Source of the DNA: an uncultured bacterium
GTDB lineage: Bacteria; Actinomycetota; Coriobacteriia; Coriobacteriales; Eggerthellaceae
NCBI GenBank assembly: GCA_947649215.1
Contig: CANSQW010000015.1
Span: 1 to 13,156, forward strand
DNA length: 13,156 bases
Direction: 5' to 3'
Positions within the stretch are counted from its first letter, which is position 1; the number at the start of each line of letters is the position of its first letter. The translations under genes were made by a program, and so were the position numbers. Of this stretch, positions 6,793 through 13,156 are shown piece by piece. The notes under the pieces were generated by a model. It did no database searches. It worked only from the letters and a program-made list of their open reading frames with translations, and was not told the origin of the DNA.

Positions 6793-9700
6793 CTAGGCCT
6801 TCCGGATTCGATAGACGCCGCCCGAGCGCCCAGGCGTCGCCGCTTCTGGGTCGGAGATGGGCAGGATGCCCTCCACCCTCGGGTCGAGCATGGTCTGCAA
6901 GTGCACGCCAGCGGCCACGGCCTGATCCCCCGGGCGCTCCTCGTCGCCGATGGTGACGGGCTGAGCCCCGTAGGCCAGGTGGCCGTAGCCGTAGGCCACG
7001 GCGAAGGTGCCCGTCGCGATGCCTCCGCGCACGAGGGCTCGGGCGTGCATGACGTCGCCCGTCGGGTTCTCCACGTCCACCCAGTCGCCGTTGGCGATGC
7101 CAAGTCCCGTGGCGTCATCGGCGTTCATCTCGATGTAGTTCGCCGCGCTGATCTGCTGCATCACCGGGCTGTTCGACAACATGGATATGGAGCGGAACTT
7201 CGGCTTGTAATTCGTCGAGGCGAAGGGCCACTCGTCAGCCGGATAGAGCTCGCGCAAGGGCGTGCGGTCGGCACAGGTCTCGGGCGACCAGCACAGCACA
7301 CCGCTCTCGTACTCGCCGGTGTAGGGGTTAGTGGCTGTGGCCTTGTCCTCGTTGTAGAAGCAGGCCATGTAGCTGGCCGCGTACTTGGTGCGGCCCCGCT
7401 CGTCGTAGGTGCCCTCGAGGGGCCAGAAGCGGCCGCCGCGGGAAAGCACTTGCAGCACCTTGGGCCACTCTTCCTCGGATACCGAGCGGCGCCACTGCGC
7501 GGGCAGCTGGTCGAGGCCCTGCAGGCGCGCCTCCTCAGGATCGATGTCGGGCACAGGATCGTCACCCGAGTAGGCCAGGTTGGCCACCGCCTTCAAGAAG
7601 TAGTCGTGGGCGTCAGTGAAGGGGTAGGGGGTGCCATCCGCGGCCTCTATGGCGTCCGCTCCGAAGCCGGCCATCTCCAGTCGCTCGGCCACGTCGCACA
7701 GGAACGTCTCGTAGCAGGCGTAGCGGCCGTCCCCCAGCTCCAGAGTTGCCGGCTTGACGGCCTGCCAGCGCACCGTGTTGCCCTTGCCGTTCCAGTAACC
7801 CTCCTGGGTGCGCACGCCCCAGCTCTCGTAGGGAGTGGTGTCGGGAACAAAGTAGTCCGACAGGCTCGCCGACTCACCCATGAACACGTCACAGGTGATG
7901 GCCAGCGGCACCACAGCCGGATCCTTCAGCTTCTCGATGATCTCCTCGCGCAAGGCGCCCGAGGACGCCTGCAGCGGCGTGGCCATCCACGTGAGGGTCA
8001 GCTTGGCCTGGTAGGGATAGGCATTGGCCACCGAGCAGATAGCCTGGTTGTCGGCCGACCCCGTCGCAGGGTACCAGGGAAGGAGCGGCTTGGGATCAGC
8101 CTCGCCCGCGGCCTTGCGGCGCTGGTACTCAGAGGTGTCCTCCCAGGCGAAGCCCGTGCGTGCGATGGACACTCCAGACGCCTTGGGACGCCCCTTCACC
8201 GTCGACAGTCTGTAACGCGTCTTGTCGCCCAGGGCGTCGCCGCCCTCACGGCGCGGCACCATGCCGCCGCGCATATTGTTCGACCCGATGAGGGCATTCA
8301 TGATGGAGTAGACAAAGGAGGCTGCCGACCCGTTGACCTGGGCCGTGCCGCCAAATAGTCCGGCGAACCCGGCCTTGGTGCCGTGGGAGGTGAACTCGCG
8401 GGCCATACGGCGGATCTCATCGGCCGGAACGCCGCAGATCTCGGCGTACTCCTCCACCGTGCGGCCCTCCACCGACGCGCGCCACGCCTGGAAGGCCGTG
8501 CGCACGTGGATGCCGTTGACCTCGCCCTCGAAGTCCAGGTCACCCTGAGCGCAGGCGGTGTGCAGCGCCGGAGCGCCCGTGGCCTGGTCGATGACGGCGT
8601 AGTGGACGGTCTCGTCCTTCTCATCAACGGGAGGGGGAACCTCCAGCCCCGCCTCGGCCGCACGCAGGAGCCTGCGGTCACTCTCGCTCGACGGATCGTC
8701 GACCACCAGGTAGCAGGCGTTCGTATAGGCACCGTAACCGCCTGCGAGCGCCGCCTCCCAGGTAGGGAAAGCGAGAGCCTCGGCGTTGTAGCTGCCGTCG
8801 TCGAGGATGCAGCGCATGAGCCCCATGCCGAAGGCCGCGTCGGTGGCCGTGTTGATAGGATGCCAAGCCACGTTTCCCATGGCAGGGGTGGCCACGCCGT
8901 TGCCGAGGGCTGGATCGACGATATCCAGCTTCAGCGTGCCAGCGTCGAGCGCGCCGCTCGCCCAGTGAGCGATGCCCTGCATGCACTTGCCGTTGGCACC
9001 GGGAAACATCCCACAGCTGATGACGTACTCGCTTTCCGTGAAGTCGGCACACAGCGCCCGGTAGCCGCTGCTCTCCACCGCGTAGAATCCCGCGTTCTCA
9101 GATCCACCGCACGTGGCGCCGTGGCCGATGTTGTTCTTCGTGCCGAAGGAGCCCGAGAAGCGGCTGCCCACGTTGGAGCGGCCATCGCCACGGCTACCGA
9201 ACATCACCATCTGGTTGGCGACCGGGCCCAGCTCCGGCGCGTCAGGGTCAAGAGGCGTCGTCGTGTCGAACAGGGCACGAAAGCCCTCGACCTCGCGATC
9301 TTCGCCGAGGTCGGCGAACAGGCGCCCGCCCTCAACCACCTCCTCGATGAGCTGATCCCAGCTGATGGGCACCCACTTGCCCTCGCCGCGCGCTCCGGCG
9401 CGCTTGAGCGGCACGGTAATGCGGCCAGGCTGGCGATAGGCATCCCACGTGCCGTTGCCGCGGCCGCAGAGCGTGCCGCGCACGTCCTGGCCATTTGGGG
9501 CACAGCTCATAGAGCGGTAGGCCTCCGTCAGGGGCTCGGTGTGGTCAAGGTACGGGTAGGCGTTGTTCGGGTTGTACGGGTTGCCGCCCACCCCCAGCAC
9601 GCGCCCCGTGGCACGGTCGATGGACACGCGGTTGCCGCAGGAACTGTAGCAGCCCAGACACGCACTATAGCGCACCCATACGTCCTCGTTAACCGTCACC

Positions 9701-9891
9701 TCGCCCGTCTTCGGATCCACCTTCGCCTCGACGGGCCGCACGATCGTCGAGACCGCCGCCTCCTCAGCCGTGGCACGGCTTCCCGCGCAGCCGCCCAGCC
9801 CGAGCCCAGACGCCGCCAGCGCCCCGGCGCCGAGGGCGGCTCCCAGGAACTGGCGGCGGTCGAGCGCGGACGTCTTGTCAGGTATGTACAT
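6793..9891 (-). CDS. Tat-exported molybdopterin oxidoreductase, catalytic subunit (TtrA/PhsA/ArrA-like)
   Basis: Protein of 1032 residues, a bis-MGD molybdoenzyme of the DMSO reductase superfamily and the catalytic part of the complex. A twin-arginine signal is seen at DRRQFLG (11-17), followed by a hydrophobic stretch and a lipobox-like LGGC (C35). The N-terminal cluster ligands are C78, C81, C85 and C142. The segment NNIGHGATCGG (253-263) matches the position of the molybdenum ligand, giving C261 as the likely metal cysteine, as in TtrA, PsrA, PhsA and ArrA. Later features include the DPALGN...WHPINTATDAAF segment (326-354) and a C-terminal molybdopterin dinucleotide-binding domain containing LGIANGDWVDV and YGYGH. 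Length is closest to tetrathionate reductase TtrA (about 1000 residues). The ATG at 9891 has GGGGAG upstream. It is the first gene of the operon. The substrate is unknown: in Eggerthellaceae such enzymes include catechol dehydroxylases as well as respiratory reductases. Confidence 0.92.
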   Translation of the reverse strand: MYIPDKTSALDRRQFLGAALGAGALAASGLGLGGCAGSRATAEEAAVSTIVRPVEAKVDPKTGEVTVNEDVWVRYSACLGCYSSCGNRVSIDRATGRVLGVGGNPYNPNNAYPYLDHTEPLTEAYRSMSCAPNGQDVRGTLCGRGNGTWDAYRQPGRITVPLKRAGARGEGKWVPISWDQLIEEVVEGGRLFADLGEDREVEGFRALFDTTTPLDPDAPELGPVANQMVMFGSRGDGRSNVGSRFSGSFGTKNNIGHGATCGGSENAGFYAVESSGYRALCADFTESEYVISCGMFPGANGKCMQGIAHWASGALDAGTLKLDIVDPALGNGVATPAMGNVAWHPINTATDAAFGMGLMRCILDDGSYNAEALAFPTWEAALAGGYGAYTNACYLVVDDPSSESDRRLLRAAEAGLEVPPPVDEKDETVHYAVIDQATGAPALHTACAQGDLDFEGEVNGIHVRTAFQAWRASVEGRTVEEYAEICGVPADEIRRMAREFTSHGTKAGFAGLFGGTAQVNGSAASFVYSIMNALIGSNNMRGGMVPRREGGDALGDKTRYRLSTVKGRPKASGVSIARTGFAWEDTSEYQRRKAAGEADPKPLLPWYPATGSADNQAICSVANAYPYQAKLTLTWMATPLQASSGALREEIIEKLKDPAVVPLAITCDVFMGESASLSDYFVPDTTPYESWGVRTQEGYWNGKGNTVRWQAVKPATLELGDGRYACYETFLCDVAERLEMAGFGADAIEAADGTPYPFTDAHDYFLKAVANLAYSGDDPVPDIDPEEARLQGLDQLPAQWRRSVSEEEWPKVLQVLSRGGRFWPLEGTYDERGRTKYAASYMACFYNEDKATATNPYTGEYESGVLCWSPETCADRTPLRELYPADEWPFASTNYKPKFRSISMLSNSPVMQQISAANYIEMNADDATGLGIANGDWVDVENPTGDVMHARALVRGGIATGTFAVAYGYGHLAYGAQPVTIGDEERPGDQAVAAGVHLQTMLDPRVEGILPISDPEAATPGRSGGVYRIRKA

Positions 9892-10111
9892 TGACTCCCC
9901 TTTCTCGCTTCACCGGCTCGCTTGGAACGAGCCTGCGTTCGATCATGGAACCAGCACGCGGCATTACCAATCGCAGAAAATGGGTAAATCAGAGGAAGGG
10001 GGAGGGCGAAGACCTCACCTGATTATGGTGAAAGGGGTCGTTTTCCAGGCAAGACGTCCCGTCATTGGTGTAGTGTTCACCGTATCGAGGAAGCCGTTGG
10101 GAGGAGGCGCC
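9892..10111. promoter_or_regulatory. Divergent control region of molybdoenzyme operon and regulator
   Basis: This 220-bp region separates the operon start from the regulator start and must hold both promoters; no strong consensus promoter is visible. On the minus strand TTTACC and TAATGC, 16 bases apart around 9970-9995, are a weak candidate for the operon. Three small inverted repeats all have 7-base spacers: GGCTCG/CGAGCC (9915-9933), TCACC/GGTGA (10015-10031) and GGTG/CACC (10067-10081). The half-site TTCACC recurs at 9909-9914 and 10076-10081, and inverted at 10027-10032. These are candidate sites for the LuxR-type regulator, but arms this short can arise by chance. Confidence 0.4.
10099..10107 (+). 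promoter_or_regulatory. Ribosome binding site deciding a GTG start
   Basis: GGGAGGAGG is the only strong Shine-Dalgarno upstream of the first membrane segment of the regulator. It precedes in-frame GTG codons at 10112 and 10118. The ATG at 10151 has only a weak GGGA upstream. Confidence 0.6.
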
Positions 10112-11677
10112 GTGGCGGTGCGGGAGAAGAACCAGTATCCGGACGGGACGATGACGCAGAGGCTGTCGGCGCGGGCGAGAGTCTTTCTCAAGGGCCCGGC
10201 AGGGCTTGGCCTCATACTCGCCTGGTACTACTGCGTCTTTTACTCTTGCGTGCTCGTGTGGCCCGCCTGGACCATCCGCGAGTCGGAGCGCTACTGGGCC
10301 CTCGCCCTGGCCGTAGCCGCCGTCGCGGCCGTGGGCCTGCTCGCTTTGGAGCGTGGCCGCAGCGCGACCCTGGCACGCTCGAGCCGTGCTGCGGCAGCAG
10401 CAGCCGCCGCCTGCGCCGCGGCCACGCCGCTCATCTTCGCCGGCTATGCCGTCGAGCCCCCAAGCTACGCCTCCATCTACGCCGGCGCGGCGCTCGCCGG
10501 GGCGGCCCTGCCCGTCATGTGCCTACAGTGGGCCGAGGCACTGAGCACCCTCGATGCGGGCGACATCGAGTTCGCGGTGCCCGCGGCGTTCCTCGTGTCG
10601 TTAGCCATCTACCTGCCCCTCGTCGCCTTGAAGAGCTTCGGCTCCATCGTGGCAGTGACGCTCCTGCCCCCAGCCGCGGCCGTGCTGCTCATCAGATTCT
10701 GGCGCACCGCCCCCGCCGCCACCTCGCTCTCGGCCGACGAGCGCAAGGCCCGGGGTGTCGGGGCCGGGTTCGCGCGCCACGCGACGGGCCTCTGGATGAC
10801 AGCAGCGCTGTTCTGCGTGTTGTGGTTCAGCTTCGCTTTCTTCCGCAGCTGTGTGTCGCCCACCTACTTCACCGACCGCTTCGACCACTACCTCATCCCC
10901 TTCGCCTGCGCGGGACTATTGGCGGCGCTGTTCTGCGTGCTGGCCCTGCTGCGAGCACGGAGCGTCGGACTGTTCGCCACCTACCGCTGGGTGGTGCCTT
11001 TCATGTGCCTGGGATACGCCATGGTCATCATCGACGACGAGATGCTGAGTCGCCTAGCCTTTACGGCCAGCTTCGTCGGGCTCGCGGGGCTGCAGCTCTG
11101 CTTTGCCATGACCGTGGCGAAGCAGGCGCACCAGCTCGGCGTGCCCGTCGGCTACCTGCTGCTGCCCCTGCTCGCGGCTGTCGGCGTCGGAGGCGCCGCA
11201 GGGTCAGCCTGCGGCCTAGCTGCGCTTGAGGCCTTGCTGGAGGGAACGCCCTTCAGCTACGCGCCGCTCATGATCGTCGCGGTCATCACCGCGGTGATGG
11301 CATGGGGCGTGGAAGGCGGAAGCCTGGTCACCCCACCCGAGCGCACCGTGGTTCCCTCGAGCCGGGGTGACAGCATCCTGCGGCTGGCGGTGCCCGCCGC
11401 CACGGTCATCGACAGCGTGACCGTCGAGCAGGCCCGCATGCTCGCCCGCCGCTTCGGCCTCTCGCCGCGCGAGCGGGAGATCCTCGGCTACCTACTGGCC
11501 GGGCGCAGCCGCCCCTTCATCCGCGACGAGCTGGTGCTCTCCCTCAACACGGTGAACACGCACGTACGCAATATCTACGGGAAGACGGGGGTGCACTCTC
11601 AGCAGGAGCTGCTCACCCTGGCACGCTCGCTCGGGCAGGACGACCTGAGCGCCGATCTCCCTCTGGTGGCGGGCTAA
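10112..11677 (+). CDS. Membrane-embedded LuxR-family transcriptional regulator
   Basis: Protein of 521 residues from the GTG start. The N-terminal 400 residues hold about twelve hydrophobic segments (near 28-50, 61-79, 93-113, 120-143, 153-173, 177-197, 226-244, 260-281, 287-307, 317-336, 344-373 and 383-400). The C-terminus has a complete LuxR-type helix-turn-helix (449-507) with LSPREREILGYLLAG, TVNTHVRNIYGKTGVHS and QQELL. There is no receiver or kinase domain, so it should sense a ligand or membrane state directly and bind DNA from the membrane. Proteins of this architecture neighbour and control molybdoenzyme operons in Eggerthella lenta and relatives, and here it is divergent from one. 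GTG 10112 is preferred for its ribosome binding site; GTG 10118 and ATG 10151 remain possible. Its 3' end lies 13 bases from the convergent permease gene. Confidence 0.9.
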   Translation: MAVREKNQYPDGTMTQRLSARARVFLKGPAGLGLILAWYYCVFYSCVLVWPAWTIRESERYWALALAVAAVAAVGLLALERGRSATLARSSRAAAAAAAACAAATPLIFAGYAVEPPSYASIYAGAALAGAALPVMCLQWAEALSTLDAGDIEFAVPAAFLVSLAIYLPLVALKSFGSIVAVTLLPPAAAVLLIRFWRTAPAATSLSADERKARGVGAGFARHATGLWMTAALFCVLWFSFAFFRSCVSPTYFTDRFDHYLIPFACAGLLAALFCVLALLRARSVGLFATYRWVVPFMCLGYAMVIIDDEMLSRLAFTASFVGLAGLQLCFAMTVAKQAHQLGVPVGYLLLPLLAAVGVGGAAGSACGLAALEALLEGTPFSYAPLMIVAVITAVMAWGVEGGSLVTPPERTVVPSSRGDSILRLAVPAATVIDSVTVEQARMLARRFGLSPREREILGYLLAGRSRPFIRDELVLSLNTVNTHVRNIYGKTGVHSQQELLTLARSLGQDDLSADLPLVAG

Positions 11678-11690
11678 CGCCCCGCCCGCG

Positions 11691-13156
11691 TCACGCGCCA
11701 GCGTCGCCCAAGTCCACGTCACGCCGCAGGACGCGCGTGGTGACCAGGTAGTACGCCACGCCGATGACGATCCACGCGATGCCCACCAGGTGCGCCACCG
11801 TGCTCAGCGACGCCAGCACGGCCAGCGTCACCACCATACCCAGGATGGGGCACACGAGCAGCCGCCACGGATCGGAGCGATCCTTCATCCGCACCCAGTA
11901 GTACCAGATCACGGTGAAGTTGAGGATGAGGTAGGTGGACAGCGCGCCGAAGTTGCTCACCTTCGCCACCTCATCCATGCCCAGGTACAGCAGCGCCGGC
12001 AGGATGGCGAGCGACAGGCCCGACACGAACAGGGTGGCCACCACGGGCACGCCCGTCTTCTCGTCCATGCGGCCGAGCACGCGCGGCAGCGACCCGCCGC
12101 GGCCCATGACGTAGAGCACGCGCACGATGGACACCTCGAACACCATGCCGGTGAACACGCCCTGGGCGAGCGCCACGGCCACGGCGCACAGGATGCCGAG
12201 CCACGGCCCGGCCACCATCTGCGCCACCAGGTAGAACCCGTTGTCCTCGTTGCCGGCGAACACCGCGCCGGACGGGTCGACGCAGGTGGCCACGAAGCAG
12301 GTCAGCACGAACATGGCGCCCAGCAGCAGGATCATGATCATCATGGCGCGCGACGGCCCCGTCTTGCCGTCCTTGGCCTCCTGGGTGAGCGTGGCCACGC
12401 AGCCGAAGCCCACGTAGGAGAACGCGGCCAGCGACACGGCGCCCATGGTGTCGCCGAAGTTGAACGCGGAGGGGTTGAAGAACGCGGTGCCCGAGAAGCC
12501 CGAGGTGGCCGGGTGCCCGATGATGTAGGCCACGCCCAGCACGAGGAACAGCGCCAGCACCAGCAGCTCGCCCACGAGCGCCACGCGGTTGACGGCGATG
12601 GTCGTCTTCATCCCGCGCAGGGCCACGAAGGTGGTGAAGGCCAGGAACATGAGGCACCAGCCCCACACCGGCACCGCCGGCACGTACTGGTTGAGCGCCA
12701 GGCCGGCCATGATGTAGCACAGCGTGGGCCCCACCAGGTACTGAAGCAGCATGAGCCACCCGGCGACGAACCCCACGAGCTTGCCGATGCCCTTGGTGGC
12801 GTAGGTGTAGATGGATCCCGACGAGGGGAAGCGGTGGATCATCACGCCGAAGGAGAGCACCGTGAACAGCATCGCCCCCAACGCGATGAGGTAGGTGAGC
12901 GCCGGCATGCCATGGGAGGCGTTGAACACGCTCGCGTAGATGCTGAACGGCGCGATGGGCACCATGGAGATGAGCCCGTAGATGACCAGGTCAAAGACGG
13001 TGAGCGTGCGCTTGAACCCGCCGTTGGCAGCGCCGGCAGGCGGCGCTGCGGCCAGGTTGTCGTCGACGGGCGCCGGCGCCGGAACGGCCGAGGCCGGACG
13101 GGTCGGATGCGCCGAGGCGGCGGACGCAGATGCGGGCGCCGCGGCGGGGGTGGGCG
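11691..13156 (-). CDS. APC-family amino-acid/polyamine permease, 5'-truncated by window edge
   Basis: At least 487 residues are visible and the frame stays open to the right edge, so the start lies outside. The sequence has the classic APC opening KRTLTVFDLVIYGLIS followed by MVPIAPFSIY, then about twelve membrane segments, with FPSSGSIYTYATKGIG in the region around helix 2 and helix 3. It would be a secondary transporter for an amino acid, amine or polyamine at the cytoplasmic membrane; substrate not predictable. The visible part before the first helix is an Ala/Pro-rich stretch of about 45 residues, longer than usual for the family. The ATG at 12965 is internal: the first helix begins upstream of it. 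Codons are almost all G/C-ending, like the helicase. It converges on the regulator gene with a 13-base gap and so is not part of the molybdoenzyme operon. Confidence 0.9.
   Translation of the reverse strand, partial: PTPAAAPASASAASAHPTRPASAVPAPAPVDDNLAAAPPAGAANGGFKRTLTVFDLVIYGLISMVPIAPFSIYASVFNASHGMPALTYLIALGAMLFTVLSFGVMIHRFPSSGSIYTYATKGIGKLVGFVAGWLMLLQYLVGPTLCYIMAGLALNQYVPAVPVWGWCLMFLAFTTFVALRGMKTTIAVNRVALVGELLVLALFLVLGVAYIIGHPATSGFSGTAFFNPSAFNFGDTMGAVSLAAFSYVGFGCVATLTQEAKDGKTGPSRAMMIMILLLGAMFVLTCFVATCVDPSGAVFAGNEDNGFYLVAQMVAGPWLGILCAVAVALAQGVFTGMVFEVSIVRVLYVMGRGGSLPRVLGRMDEKTGVPVVATLFVSGLSLAILPALLYLGMDEVAKVSNFGALSTYLILNFTVIWYYWVRMKDRSDPWRLLVCPILGMVVTLAVLASLSTVAHLVGIAWIVIGVAYYLVTTRVLRRDVDLGDAGA

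Noticed and set aside
6373..8358. 661-residue open frame on the plus strand opposite the molybdoenzyme operon
   Set aside because: Antisense to the iron-sulfur and catalytic subunits, which have complete cofactor motifs; the translation is low-complexity with no domain or ribosome binding site.
8383..9894. 503-residue open frame on the plus strand opposite the catalytic gene
   Set aside because: It mirrors the 5' half of the catalytic gene including its signal peptide; composition and lack of motifs mark it as a shadow.
9770..10111. Longer N-terminus for the LuxR regulator
   Set aside because: It would overlap the divergent catalytic gene and its whole promoter region; the added sequence has no domain and no ribosome binding site.
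11691..12965. Permease starting at the ATG at 12965
   Set aside because: That Met is inside the first membrane helix; the conserved KRTLTVFDLVIYGLIS lies upstream in the same frame.
1..13156. tRNA, rRNA, CRISPR arrays, transposase genes
   Set aside because: No cloverleaf-like segments, rRNA signatures, regularly spaced direct repeats or transposase motifs were seen on reading both strands.

Overview
The window looks like chromosomal DNA of a high-GC anaerobic actinobacterium, most likely of the gut family Eggerthellaceae (Eggerthella, Gordonibacter and relatives). Three features support this: a Ski2-like helicase with the DUF3516-type C-terminal architecture common in Actinobacteria, strong G/C preference at third codon positions, and a Tat-exported molybdopterin oxidoreductase operon divergent from a multi-pass membrane LuxR regulator, a pairing expanded in that family. 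The genus call is inference. The first 51 bases are not genomic: they match an Illumina Nextera i5 adapter with its index and transposon mosaic end, so the contig starts in library sequence.

Layout. Positions 52-539 are non-coding: a perfect hairpin touching the adapter, a 174-bp fold-back element with about 30-bp inverted ends, and a consensus -10 box. The helicase gene (540-3176, +) follows. Convergent to it is a stand-alone AAA_14/DUF4143 ATPase gene (3221-4483, -). Its AT-rich promoter carries two related long palindromes whose centres lie 41 bp apart; they overlap the -10, the -35 and the Shine-Dalgarno.

The centre of the window is a four-gene minus-strand operon transcribed from about 9.9 kb down to 4.6 kb. 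It encodes a TtrA/PhsA/ArrA-like catalytic molybdoprotein with Tat signal and lipobox (6793-9891), a four-cluster ferredoxin subunit (6148-6783), an NrfD/PsrC-type membrane quinol-interacting subunit (5305-6147) and a TorD-like assembly chaperone (4629-5222). Together they should form an extracytoplasmic reductase or oxidoreductase linked to the quinone pool. The chaperone would handle cofactor loading before Tat export. The substrate cannot be read from sequence; tetrathionate or another sulfur oxyanion, or an organic acceptor such as a catechol, are possible.

Divergent from the operon, across a 220-bp control region, lies a regulator with about 12 membrane segments and a C-terminal LuxR-type helix-turn-helix (10112-11677, +). 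It is the obvious candidate sensor and activator of the operon. An APC-family amino-acid/polyamine permease (11691-13156, -) converges on it and runs off the right edge, so its start is not visible. No tRNA, rRNA, CRISPR array, insertion sequence or transposase gene was seen.
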